Positions 6,864 through 14,308 of a stretch of 14,377 nt of DNA are shown here, one piece after another. Source of the DNA: Clostridium_X cadaveris. GTDB taxonomy: Bacteria > Bacillota > Clostridia > Clostridiales > Clostridiaceae. Both the position numbers and the translations under genes were made by a program. Positions within the stretch are counted from its first letter, which is position 1. Every line of letters starts with the position of its first letter. The notes below the pieces were generated by a model, which was given only the letters and a program-made list of their open reading frames with translations, was not told where the DNA came from and did no database searches. The stretch lies in the NCBI RefSeq assembly GCF_039521325.1, contig NZ_BAAACD010000041.1; one strand, written 5' to 3'.

Positions 6864-7778
6864 ATGTCAACAAATCAGTTTCTTATCAAAACTGTGGCTG
6901 AAACCATGGTTTCTAAAATAATAAGAGATATAAAGACAGGCACTAATAGAAGTCTTAGGAATTCTATAGATTTAGGGCTTTATTTTTCAAAAGGACCTAT
7001 TCAAAAAGAATTTTTTGGATTAGCAAAGTCTATAGCTCATAACTCAAACAACATGTATCTTCCTTTAATTAAAAGAGCTTTTGAAAGTGTAGATGAGCGA
7101 ATTATAAAAACTGTAGGATTAAATTTAGGAATTTCATCATTCACCATCGGAGCAAAGCAAATTAAAGAACTATATGATATAGGCAAAGAACCGCAAATGT
7201 GGCTTCAAATTCTTGATGATGATATATTAGAAGACACTTCTGTATTTAAAGATAGATTACAAAACTTCAAGAGCTGTGGCATATATACTTTCGCCATCGA
7301 CAATATATATGATGATGATAAAATAAGAAATGTTATTGCTATAGCCTCTCTTTCGAAAGAGTCAACCTTCTTTTTGAATATAAAAATGAATTATCTAAGC
7401 GACAATATCTTAACTGAGCTTAAAACTTCAAAAAATATTATAATCTTTATAGCACAAAATAAAGAAGAAATAAATAGAGACATATTTTATAGCTTAAGAA
7501 AATCAAAGCTTCTCTACGGATTTTGTAAGTATTATAATGACTTTAAAAATATGGAGTCTGAAGAAGTTTACTTGAAAGAAATGATAAGCTTAGGCTGTCT
7601 TTTCGGGGTATACATAGATACTCCTGACACTTTTAATGATTATGAACATATTCGTTATGAAAAAATCTGTAATAGTAGAATCACTGGAAAACTTCCCATT
7701 ATATTATATGACTTCTATCGTGACTGTAACTTTATTCAAGAAGCAATGCTTCATAAAAAACATCTAATAGAAGAGTAA
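6864..7778 (+). CDS. Degenerate radical SAM paralogue lacking the FeS-cluster motif (putative pseudoenzyme)
   Basis: A 304-residue soluble protein that aligns by eye with about the first 345 residues of the divergent radical SAM neighbour. Examples: residues 49-92 (KEFFGLAKS...GLNLGISS) match RKMFHEILE...NAGIQG; SEEVYLKEMISLGCLFGVYIDTP (232-254) matches SEKYFDDMIEKGAKFAWFFTYMP; and KLPIILYDFYRDCNF (276-290) matches KPIFTMDFWNDGEYV. Where the neighbour has CxxxCxxC and GGEP, this protein has about 19 fewer residues, no cysteine triad and AIDN. It stops before the SPASM cysteines. The frame is open and undamaged, with a ribosome binding site and promoter, so it is a gene and not debris. A role as partner or regulatory subunit of the active enzyme is inference. 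ATG 6864 is preferred over 6855, because AAAGG abuts the earlier one but lies 9 bases before the later one. Confidence 0.7.
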   Translation: MSTNQFLIKTVAETMVSKIIRDIKTGTNRSLRNSIDLGLYFSKGPIQKEFFGLAKSIAHNSNNMYLPLIKRAFESVDERIIKTVGLNLGISSFTIGAKQIKELYDIGKEPQMWLQILDDDILEDTSVFKDRLQNFKSCGIYTFAIDNIYDDDKIRNVIAIASLSKESTFFLNIKMNYLSDNILTELKTSKNIIIFIAQNKEEINRDIFYSLRKSKLLYGFCKYYNDFKNMESEEVYLKEMISLGCLFGVYIDTPDTFNDYEHIRYEKICNSRITGKLPIILYDFYRDCNFIQEAMLHKKHLIEE

Positions 7779-7810
7779 CTCTATACCCGAAAGTCTAAAA
7801 TTTTATATTA

Positions 7811-8383
7811 CTATTCAGGGGTTTCCTCTATAGATGATGCTACCTTTTGAAATAAGCTTCCGTTAATAGTCTTTTCAAGAAGTTTTATAAGTGGCACAGG
7901 ATCTGTTTTCATTCCATCTTTTGCCCATTCAATTATACTACCAACTAAAGCATAGGAATAAAACTTCGATATAGCCTCAATCTCAAACTCAGATAAGCTT
8001 AAAGCATTATTGGAATCTTCTAATATATTTTTAATCAATATTTCGTAATACTCCATAAGACATTCACTAAAGGAATTTTGTCCTTCTGTTCGAATTGCAT
8101 TTATATAAAACTTACGATTTTCCTGCATATAAAGGCAAAGCTCTGTAAGACCATCAGCCCAGTGAAGTACATCAACTACATTGCTAATTTTAGGCGTTAT
8201 TTCTGTATAAAAAATCCAATTAACTAAATCAAACTTGTCCCTAAAATGATAGTAAAAAGTATTTCTGCTAATTTTACAGTGTTTTGATATATCACCTACC
8301 GAAATATGTGAAAGAGGTGTTGATTGCATCATTTCCTTTAATCCATCAGCAAGAACATGCTTTGTCAAATCAGCTCCTGGCAT
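7811..8383 (-). CDS. TetR/AcrR family transcriptional regulator, DhaS-type C-terminal domain
   Basis: DNA-binding regulator of 190 residues. The N-terminal helix-turn-helix covers about residues 28-50, with the family-typical ISRNTFYYHFRDKFDLVNWIF (39-59 region). The C-terminal part, including EGQNSFSECLMEYY and FYSYALVGSIIEWAKDGMKTDP, resembles the TetR_C domain of DhaS-like regulators. TetR proteins are usually repressors released by a small ligand, while DhaS-type members can act as activators. The ATG follows AAAGGAGATGATATAA. The gene converges on the radical SAM pseudoenzyme with only 32 bases between them, and its own promoter carries a strong palindrome, so autoregulation is likely. 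Whether it also controls the radical SAM pair is unproven. Confidence 0.9.
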   Translation of the reverse strand: MPGADLTKHVLADGLKEMMQSTPLSHISVGDISKHCKISRNTFYYHFRDKFDLVNWIFYTEITPKISNVVDVLHWADGLTELCLYMQENRKFYINAIRTEGQNSFSECLMEYYEILIKNILEDSNNALSLSEFEIEAISKFYSYALVGSIIEWAKDGMKTDPVPLIKLLEKTINGSLFQKVASSIEETPE

Positions 8384-8415
8384 TTATATCATCTCCTTTT
8401 TTGTGAATATTATAA

Positions 8416-8466
8416 TAAGTATATTATAATTCAGTATTATAATATACTTACAGATTTTTTCAAATA
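8416..8466 (-). promoter_or_regulatory. TetR gene promoter overlapping a 35-base palindrome (probable operator)
   Basis: TAAGTATATTATAAT (8416-8430) and its exact reverse complement (8436-8450) flank the spacer TCAGT, giving 15-bp arms. On the minus strand, -35 TTGAAA lies just before the palindrome and -10 TATAAT lies inside it, with a 16-base spacer, so a protein bound there would block RNA polymerase. This is the classical layout of a self-regulated TetR gene. The arms are AT-only, so I do not favour a terminator even though the plus strand has six T a few bases further on. Confidence 0.7.
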
Positions 8467-8483
8467 ATATGACTATTTTTTCC

Positions 8484-8534
8484 ATAAAATTAGAGCCCGC
8501 TCAAAAATGATTTTCATCTCCATGAGCAAGCTCT
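8484..8534 (-). terminator. Terminator of the response regulator-kinase operon
   Basis: AGAGC (8492-8496) pairs with GCTCT (8530-8534). After a 2x2 CC/AA internal loop, GCTCA (8499-8503) pairs with TGAGC (8523-8527). The tip can fold again (ATGA/TCAT). It starts about 20 bases after the kinase stop codon. The minus-strand tail is AATTTTATGG, a weak U tract. Confidence 0.6.
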
Positions 8535-8553
8535 TTATAATTAATATGTGTTT

Positions 8554-10776
8554 TTATTCAGCTTTCATATTATCCATATATTTTTTAAATGTAACTGTAA
8601 CTTTAAATAAGTCTCCATCTATATCTATTTTTAAAGTTCCATCTTGAAGCTCGGTTAAGCTTTTTGCTATAGATAATCCAAGTCCAGAACCTTCTGTATG
8701 CCTTGAACTATCACCTCTCCTAAATCTTTCTAGGATATCCTCTTCAGTAAAATCCATCTCGAAAGCAGATATGTTTCTCATTACAATCTTCACATCTTCT
8801 TCTGTAGGAATAACCTCAACATACACCCTTGTATTATCCATAGAATACTTTAAGACATTAGAAAAAAGATTTTCTAAAACTCTCCAAGTTCTTTTTCCAT
8901 CTATATTTACATAAGCTTTCTCCTCTGGAAGCTTTACTACAAACTTTAAGTTAGAACGTGATATCTTTTCCTCAAACTCACCTAAAGTTTGACGCACCAG
9001 TGATACTATATCCGCTTTTTCCATATTTAGTTCCATAGTCTTTGATGCTGCTTTTGATGCTTCAAATAAATCCTCTATAAGAACTTTTAATCTTGCTGAT
9101 TTCTTTGTAATTATATCTATATACTTACTTTTCTCTTCTTCAGTAGTATTTTCGTCTTTTAAAAGGTCTATATAATTTATTATTGAAGTAAGAGGTGTTT
9201 TTAAGTCATGTGAAACATTAGTTATCAGCTCTGTCTTAAGCTGTTCATTTCTAGTTGCACTACTTATAGCTTTCTCAAGTCCATCTTTTATATTATTTAA
9301 ATTCTCAGCAGTTAATCTTAGGGTTGCAGGCCCTTCTTCTTTTATGGTCTGATGAAAATCTCCTTGCCTTATTCTAGAAGAAGCTTTATATATGTTAGTC
9401 ATGCATTTATCAATTTTAAGCCAATATACCATAACAATAATTACATATATAGCTATCATAACATTTCCCGCTATAATAAAAGGAAAATTATAATAACCTT
9501 GATATAAAAGCGCAATCGCAATTCCTATCCATATCAATGATATTACAAAATTTAATATAACAAACTTTCTTCCTTTAATATTTAGATAAAAACTCTTCAT
9601 CTTTGTACCTAATATGCATATTAAGCTATGACTTTTTATATATTCATGGTCTTTTGTTTCTTTTGTGTTTTTTATAAATAAGTATATTAGAACAGATATT
9701 AAAGCTACCATAAGACTATACATTATAATCTCATACCAAGTACTTGATATAAGAAGAATATTATTAGTTACTCCATAACTGTAATAATAAATAGATGATC
9801 GTATAGCTTTAATAGTTATGATTCCTCCGGCTACTATTCCTATAATACTTATTTCTATTGGAATCTTTCTGTATATTTTATTTAATAGAGCAAAATCATT
9901 ATTATAAATAATTCTTGTTTTCCATAAATACACAGTACTTAGAATAGCTAATACCATAAGAACTGAACATAATATAGCTATATTTTTAATTATACCCAGT
10001 GCATTATTACTTTGATATTTTGCTTGATAGATATAATCATTTGAATAATCTACTATATTTTTATCTACTTTATATATTTTAATTACTCCCGAATTTGATG
10101 AGTTCATAGTATACTCATACGCTAAATTAGCATTTTCACTGCTATAAGGATAAATTCTTGAATTCAGTCCTGATTGAATAAAAAATTCATAATCATCAAC
10201 CTTTTCTCTTGTGACAGCCGCTTCTTCAACGTCCTTAGTTTTCATATTAGTTAAAGTCTTGCCTGTATCAACATTTTTAACAAGAAACTGTAAATTGACA
10301 GAAGAATTCACTATATTTCTAAACTCATTTGCTGTATGTTCTGCATTTAATCTTATTTCTCTTTCAAGATTTTTTAGATCATCCTCATATCTCTTTATAA
10401 TATCATTTTTTTTCTGTTCTTTTATTTTTTCATATTCCTCACTGCTATCTGCTTCAATGGTGCTAGATTCAAATTCTTTTATTTCCCAATCATATTCTTC
10501 TTTTCTATAAATTTTTCTATTTTGAAATTCTGATTCTATATATCTTTCATCAATCTTCCCCTCATTATCTAGGGCATTTAAGCTTATTGATAAGGTAGAA
10601 TCTAACTGTGCCATATTATTTATAAAATTATGAGATATATATGGATTTTTATAAAGTCTATATTGTCCCCAAGCTCCAACACCTGATAATATTGTAACTG
10701 TTATAGAAAAAAATATAATTATCCATGCTATGTTTCTAAATAAATTGGATTTAGATTTTTTCAATTTTGTATCCAA
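8554..10776 (-). CDS. Membrane sensor histidine kinase, six predicted transmembrane segments
   Basis: Sensor of a two-component pair with the overlapping response regulator gene. The 740 residues comprise: a helix at 15-33; an extracytoplasmic domain at about 36-262, with a charged, probably coiled-coil stretch at 95-150; five further helices (about 263-285, 307-324, 347-368, 404-425, 432-453); a HAMP-like linker ending RIRQGDF (468-474); the phosphoacceptor H523 in VSHDLKTPLT; the N-box with N640 (LFSNVLKYS); and GDSSRHTEGSGLGLSIAKSL (688-707). The usual DxGxG box is absent, with RNISAFEMDF (667-676) at that place. I recall this from a group of clostridial kinases, so it may still be active. 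The start is TTG at 10776, with AAAGGTGG upstream; the gene overlaps the regulator by 26 bases. The signal is unknown. Confidence 0.9.
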   Translation of the reverse strand: MDTKLKKSKSNLFRNIAWIIIFFSITVTILSGVGAWGQYRLYKNPYISHNFINNMAQLDSTLSISLNALDNEGKIDERYIESEFQNRKIYRKEEYDWEIKEFESSTIEADSSEEYEKIKEQKKNDIIKRYEDDLKNLEREIRLNAEHTANEFRNIVNSSVNLQFLVKNVDTGKTLTNMKTKDVEEAAVTREKVDDYEFFIQSGLNSRIYPYSSENANLAYEYTMNSSNSGVIKIYKVDKNIVDYSNDYIYQAKYQSNNALGIIKNIAILCSVLMVLAILSTVYLWKTRIIYNNDFALLNKIYRKIPIEISIIGIVAGGIITIKAIRSSIYYYSYGVTNNILLISSTWYEIIMYSLMVALISVLIYLFIKNTKETKDHEYIKSHSLICILGTKMKSFYLNIKGRKFVILNFVISLIWIGIAIALLYQGYYNFPFIIAGNVMIAIYVIIVMVYWLKIDKCMTNIYKASSRIRQGDFHQTIKEEGPATLRLTAENLNNIKDGLEKAISSATRNEQLKTELITNVSHDLKTPLTSIINYIDLLKDENTTEEEKSKYIDIITKKSARLKVLIEDLFEASKAASKTMELNMEKADIVSLVRQTLGEFEEKISRSNLKFVVKLPEEKAYVNIDGKRTWRVLENLFSNVLKYSMDNTRVYVEVIPTEEDVKIVMRNISAFEMDFTEEDILERFRRGDSSRHTEGSGLGLSIAKSLTELQDGTLKIDIDGDLFKVTVTFKKYMDNMKAE

Positions 10777-11449
10777 TCCCCCACACCACCTTTAAATATC
10801 TTGGTTCCTTTGGGTTTATCTCTATTTTTTCTCTAATCCTTCTTATATGAACTGTTACAGTATCTACATTAAATGCTGGCTCATTCCATACTTTTTCGTA
10901 TATATCATCAAGTGAAAATACATGTCCTGGATTCTCCATTAAAAGATTCATCATCTTAAATTCAATAGGTGTAAGCCTTGTAAACTTTCCATCAACAAAG
11001 AACTCCTTAGTTTCTCTGTTTAGTTCCAAACCTCCAACTATGAGTTTTTCACTATCGATTTTCTGTGATTCCTGTGTAACCATACTGCATCTTCTGAGAA
11101 GGGAATTTACTCTTGCTAAAAGTTCCAATGGATTAAATGGTTTGCATAAATAATCATCAGCACCCATATTAAGTCCAAGTATTTTGTCAGTATCCTCAGA
11201 CTTAGCCGAAAGAATTATTATAGGTATGTTTTTACTTTCTCTTATCTTTATGGTTGCTCTCATTCCATCAAGTTTCGGCATCATTATATCCATTATTATT
11301 AAATCTATTTGATTTTTCTCTAGTATATCCAAAGCTTCTAAGCCATCGAAAGCTTTAAACACTTTATATCCAGAATTGCGTAGATATATCTCTATAGCTT
11401 CTGTTATTTCTACTTCGTCATCTACTACTAAAATATTTTTCTTATCCAT
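10751..11449 (-). CDS. OmpR/PhoB-family response regulator
   Basis: Cytoplasmic transcription regulator of 232 residues, phosphorylated by the downstream kinase. The receiver domain has the acidic pair D10/D11, phosphoacceptor D54 in MDIMMPKLDG, the switch serine in ILSAKSED and the lysine in CKPF. A winged-helix DNA-binding domain follows, with LTPIEFKMMNLLMENPGHVFS and the terminal TVTVHIRRIREKIE...VWGIGYKIEKI that is typical of the family. An upstream in-frame TTG (11461) lies within the ribosome binding site GGAGGAG that serves the ATG at 11449, so the ATG is chosen. The stop lies inside the kinase gene. Its regulon cannot be read from this window; the preceding lipoprotein gene is a plausible target or partner. 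Confidence 0.93.
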   Translation of the reverse strand: MDKKNILVVDDEVEITEAIEIYLRNSGYKVFKAFDGLEALDILEKNQIDLIIMDIMMPKLDGMRATIKIRESKNIPIIILSAKSEDTDKILGLNMGADDYLCKPFNPLELLARVNSLLRRCSMVTQESQKIDSEKLIVGGLELNRETKEFFVDGKFTRLTPIEFKMMNLLMENPGHVFSLDDIYEKVWNEPAFNVDTVTVHIRRIREKIEINPKEPRYLKVVWGIGYKIEKI

Positions 11450-11482
11450 TTTCTCCTCCAAAGCTCCATTTACTTCCCTTTC

Positions 11483-11511
11483 ATTATATAGGATTAGAGA
11501 GTTTTACCCAA
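11483..11511 (-). promoter_or_regulatory. Promoter of the response regulator-kinase operon
   Basis: On the minus strand, TTGGGT (11511-11506), 17 bases, then a perfect TATAAT (11488-11483), about 35 bases before the regulator start. I see no convincing terminator in the 141 bases after the binding protein gene, so read-through from that gene is also possible. Confidence 0.6.
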
Positions 11512-11590
11512 TGGCTATTTCTATATTTAGTATACAAGATAGATTTTAAAATTCATGGGTTAAAAACCTTACAAATTCCTTTCAAACTTG

Positions 11591-13168
11591 CTACTCTATA
11601 TATAATTTTGACCAATCCTTAAACATTACGATTCCCTCCGATCTAATAGCTTCATCTAAACCACGCAAACTTTTTTTTGCTATCATAAGATTTTCCTCAT
11701 AGTCTATTGTATAAATAGCAGCATCATCTGCAATCAATTTTTGTATTTTCTCATAGATATTTTTTCGTTTTTCGTCATTCAATTCTTTAAAACCTTCATC
11801 CCAAAGCTTATCTATTTCTGTATTACTATAGCCGCTTGTATTGTATATCGAACCTGTTTCATATATGTATCTATAATCATTGGGAGAAAGCCCTAAATTA
11901 TATCCGGTTATATACATATCACATTCTTTATCATTTTTAAATAATTCCTTATAAAAGCTATTGTTATCATATGGTATTATATCTACATCTATATTTAAAA
12001 CTCTTAGTTGACCTTGAATAGCCAGTGCATATTCTTTATGAGCAAATCTTTCAGTGTTATATCCTAGTTTAAGAGCTTTAACTTTCATCTTGCTCTTCTC
12101 CATAAATTCTTTTGCTCTGCTTAAATTATGTTCATAGTCTTCTATATCTTCTGTGTAAAAATCAGCTTGAGGAATTAATATTGATTTTGCTTCATTAGAA
12201 ATCTCATCATTATACGCTGATTTTATAATTTCTTTTCTATTTAACCCGTAGCTTATGGCCTTTCTAAAATCTTTATTTCTCATGTAATCTATATTTTCAT
12301 TGAACATTATGTAATTCAATCTGCCTCCATTATAGGTGAAGGTCTGAATATTTTCTAAAGTCCTTGCTTTTTGAAATTGATTAAGACTTCCTCTCATTAA
12401 AGTTATCTCTCCATTTTCAAGAGCTCTTTCCATATCCTCTTTCTTTGGAATCACCTTTAAAACTATATTGTCTACCTTAGCCTTATCTGCAAAATATTCT
12501 TCAAATCTTGTGAATGTAATACTTTCTCCTTTCTTCCATTCCTTTAATTTGAAAGGCCCAGAACCAATGGGATTATTGTTCTTAGAATATTCTAATATAT
12601 TTCCTTTGCCCTCATATATATGTTTTGGTATAGGAATAACATTGGACATTTCATACAAAAAACTAGGTACCTTAGTAGGAAGTATTACCTGGAAAGTAAG
12701 ATTATCTTTCAATTCAGTTTTTATAGACTGCCCATCTATTATAAAGTATTTTCTTAATGGAGATTTTTGTTTCTCATCTAAAATAGTATTTATAGTAAAT
12801 ATTATATCTTCAGCTTCTATTGGTACATTATCATGCCATTTAAGCTCTTCCCTTAATGTTATGGTCATGATTTTATCATCCACAAATTTCACATCTTTAG
12901 CTAAATAATTTTTTATATTTCCTTTTTCATAAGTATATAATGGCGAATAAACTATATTTGTAGCTAACAACGAATCTATAGAATCAGAAAAATCTCTATT
13001 TACTCCATTCATGTCATCATTAATAGGAATAGCTATAGTATCTTCTTTTTTCTCTTTCTCACTGGTTCTATAGTCTTCATTTTCCCTTCCAATATTTCCA
13101 CAACCAAATAAAGTGGCAATTAATATTATATAAGTCAAATCTCTAAGAATTTTTTTCTTGAGCCTCAT
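11591..13168 (-). CDS. Family 5 extracellular solute-binding lipoprotein (oligopeptide/dipeptide type)
   Basis: Receptor of the DppA/OppA (SBP_bac_5) family, 525 residues, typical length. A basic start and hydrophobic segment end in the lipobox-like LFGC, giving lipidated Cys23; Phe at -2 is unusual but tolerable. A charged linker rich in E, K and D follows. Family signatures include ITLREELKWHDNVPIEAEDIIFTI (103-126 region), the NPIGSGPFKLKEWKKGE block (199-215) and the FRKAISYGLNRKEII segment. The start has GGAGGT 6 bases upstream. No permease or ATPase for peptides is present in the window, so it is an orphan receptor here. It may serve a transporter encoded elsewhere or present ligand to the adjacent sensor kinase; both ideas are inference. 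Peptide or nickel-type ligands cannot be told apart by eye. Confidence 0.9.
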   Translation of the reverse strand: MRLKKKILRDLTYIILIATLFGCGNIGRENEDYRTSEKEKKEDTIAIPINDDMNGVNRDFSDSIDSLLATNIVYSPLYTYEKGNIKNYLAKDVKFVDDKIMTITLREELKWHDNVPIEAEDIIFTINTILDEKQKSPLRKYFIIDGQSIKTELKDNLTFQVILPTKVPSFLYEMSNVIPIPKHIYEGKGNILEYSKNNNPIGSGPFKLKEWKKGESITFTRFEEYFADKAKVDNIVLKVIPKKEDMERALENGEITLMRGSLNQFQKARTLENIQTFTYNGGRLNYIMFNENIDYMRNKDFRKAISYGLNRKEIIKSAYNDEISNEAKSILIPQADFYTEDIEDYEHNLSRAKEFMEKSKMKVKALKLGYNTERFAHKEYALAIQGQLRVLNIDVDIIPYDNNSFYKELFKNDKECDMYITGYNLGLSPNDYRYIYETGSIYNTSGYSNTEIDKLWDEGFKELNDEKRKNIYEKIQKLIADDAAIYTIDYEENLMIAKKSLRGLDEAIRSEGIVMFKDWSKLYIE

Positions 13169-13220
13169 AAATCCACCTCCACTAATTCATAAATTAAATA
13201 TAGTATGTGCTAGTTTTTTC

Positions 13221-13248
13221 ATAATATGAAGAAGATACGGTGTATCAA
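13221..13248 (-). promoter_or_regulatory. Candidate promoter of the family 5 binding protein gene
   Basis: On the minus strand, TTGATA (13248-13243) and TATTAT (13226-13221) are 16 bases apart, roughly 50 bases before the start codon. A second possible -10, TATATT, lies closer to the gene but has no good -35. Confidence 0.45.
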
Positions 13249-13277
13249 ATTTTAAGATAATTTGTAATTCCATTAGC

Positions 13278-13421
13278 AAATTTCACTACATATCCGATAA
13301 AGTCTGTTTCATGGCAAATGGAGAAATCATAGAGGAGGGGCCGCCTTAAGAAGTTATAGACAATCCTAAAAATGAAAGAACAAAACAATTTCTAAACTTT
13401 ATATCCAAAAATAGTAATTAG
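13278..13421 (+). pseudogene. 3' remnant of a polar amino acid ABC transporter ATPase (GlnQ/ArtM type)
   Basis: The plus-strand frame reads KFHYISDKVCFMANGEIIEEGPP, stop, EVIDNPKNERTKQFLNFISK, stop. This matches the invariant C-terminal end of GlnQ-type ATPases (ISDRVIFMDNGEIVEEG...NPKNERTKEFL). Only about 47 codons remain: Walker A, signature and Walker B are all gone, and there is no ribosome binding site. The internal TAA (13347) sits where E is normal, so one base change from GAA would explain it. Upstream the similarity ends abruptly where the promoter region of the opposite binding protein gene begins. I infer loss of an amino acid importer by deletion, with the terminator kept. Confidence 0.75.
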
Positions 13422-13457
13422 TGATGGTAATTTAACAAAATTGCCATCGCTTTTTAT
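13421..13457 (+). terminator. Terminator of the lost ABC transporter operon
   Basis: GTGATGGTAA (13421-13430) pairs over 10 bp, with two G-U pairs, with TTGCCATCGC (13441-13450), followed by TTTTTATT. It starts at the last base of the pseudogene's stop codon and looks fully functional. It now shields ywlG from transcription coming from the left. The 141 bases from here to the ywlG start hold no other gene, and I find no convincing promoter in them. Confidence 0.85.
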
Positions 13458-13598
13458 TATGCTCTGACCTTATAGTAATTCTAATGCTTTTAGTTTAGAA
13501 TATAAGTATCGACTTTGAAAAAACTATTATAAGATTTTTACTAATAAAAATTAATATTACTTCTTTTGTTATTCTCATTTGAAATTGGAGGTTTTATC

Positions 13599-14150
13599 AT
13601 GTATGAAGATATAAAAAATCAAACTAGTAAAGCTACTATAGAACTTTTAGAGGTGTCACATTTAGAAAAAGGAGACTTATTTGTAGTAGGTTGCTCTTCA
13701 AGTGAGGTCATAGGCCACAAGATAGGTTCTTTTTCCAGCATAGATGTAGCTAGAGCTTTATTTGACGGCATATACGATGTTCTAAAAGAGAGAGGTATAT
13801 ACTTAGCCTGTCAATGCTGTGAGCATCTTAACAGAGCGATAATTATAGAAAAAGATGCAGCTACAAAGTATAATCTAGAAACTGTAAATGTTGTTCCTCA
13901 GCCAAAAGCTGGTGGTTCCTTTGCTACTACTGCTTATGAGCGTTTTGACTCTCCTGTATCCGTAGAGCATATAAAAGCTCACGCTGGTATAGACATTGAT
14001 GGCACATTAATAGGTATGCATTTAAAAGATGTGGCAGTTCCTGTAAGGATATCTATAAATAAGATCGGTAATGCTAACATAATATGTGCTCGTACTAGGC
14101 CTAAATTTATAGGTGGAATCCGCGCTCACTATGATGAAAGCAAATTATAG
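13599..14150 (+). CDS. ywlG: UPF0340 / YwlG family protein (TIGR01440)
   Basis: Soluble 183-residue protein of the conserved, still poorly characterised UPF0340 family, known from Bacillus subtilis YwlG. Family hallmarks visible: LFVVGCSSSEVIGHKIG (27-43), the cysteine-rich CQCCEHLNRA (71-80), VVPQPKAGGSFATTAY (98-113), AHAGIDIDGTLIGMHLK (127-143) and the ending FIGGIRAHYDE. The length is normal and there is no signal peptide or membrane segment. The start at 13599 has GGAGG 7 bases upstream; the in-frame TTG at 13566 has no site and adds a non-conserved extension. The gene stands alone between two terminators. No enzymatic role can be deduced from context. Confidence 0.93.
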   Translation: MYEDIKNQTSKATIELLEVSHLEKGDLFVVGCSSSEVIGHKIGSFSSIDVARALFDGIYDVLKERGIYLACQCCEHLNRAIIIEKDAATKYNLETVNVVPQPKAGGSFATTAYERFDSPVSVEHIKAHAGIDIDGTLIGMHLKDVAVPVRISINKIGNANIICARTRPKFIGGIRAHYDESKL

Positions 14151-14167
14151 AAGATAATTTCCTTCAT

Positions 14168-14194
14168 AAAAAGTTCTTCTAATTCTAACTTTTT
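14168..14194 (+). terminator. First of two tandem hairpins after ywlG
   Basis: AAAAAGTT (14168-14175) pairs with AACTTTTT (14187-14194) around an 11-base loop; the 3' arm ends in five T. It begins 18 bases after the ywlG stop. The stem is AT-rich and probably weak on its own. Confidence 0.45.
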
Positions 14195-14208
14195 GAATAA
14201 ATACCCTA

Positions 14209-14256
14209 AAAAGCTCTCATATAGCATTATGCTGATGAGAGCTTTTGATTTATTTT
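14209..14256 (+). terminator. Main ywlG terminator, possibly bidirectional
   Basis: Perfect 12-bp stem AAAAGCTCTCAT (14209-14220) with ATGAGAGCTTTT (14235-14246). The loop can pair further (AGCA with TGCT). The plus-strand tail is GATTTATTTT. On the minus strand the stem is followed by TTTTT, so it may also stop transcripts coming from the right. Confidence 0.85.
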
Positions 14257-14280
14257 AAAAAAGCAAATATTTTTGGACAT

Positions 14281-14308
14281 AAAAAAAGCAGCTATTGCTA
14301 GCTGTTTT
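14281..14308 (-). terminator. Terminator of a minus-strand gene at the right edge
   Basis: CAGCTA (14289-14294) and TAGCTG (14299-14304) pair around TTGC, extended by A/T pairs past one bulged G. On the minus strand the hairpin is followed by seven T, a strong U tract, which points to a gene entering from the right. Confidence 0.7.

Noticed and set aside
8416..8460. Palindrome followed by six T on the plus strand as a terminator
   Set aside because: The stem is entirely A/T near the loop, no plus-strand gene ends nearby, and the palindrome coincides with the TetR gene's own promoter, so an operator explains it better.
12468..12908. A 146-codon open frame on the plus strand within the family 5 binding protein gene
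   Set aside because: Fully antisense to a gene with clear family motifs, with no ribosome binding site or promoter.
13311..13346. Short independent gene starting at ATG 13311
   Set aside because: No ribosome binding site, a stop after 12 codons, and the similarity to ABC ATPase tails continues on both sides of this ATG and past the stop.
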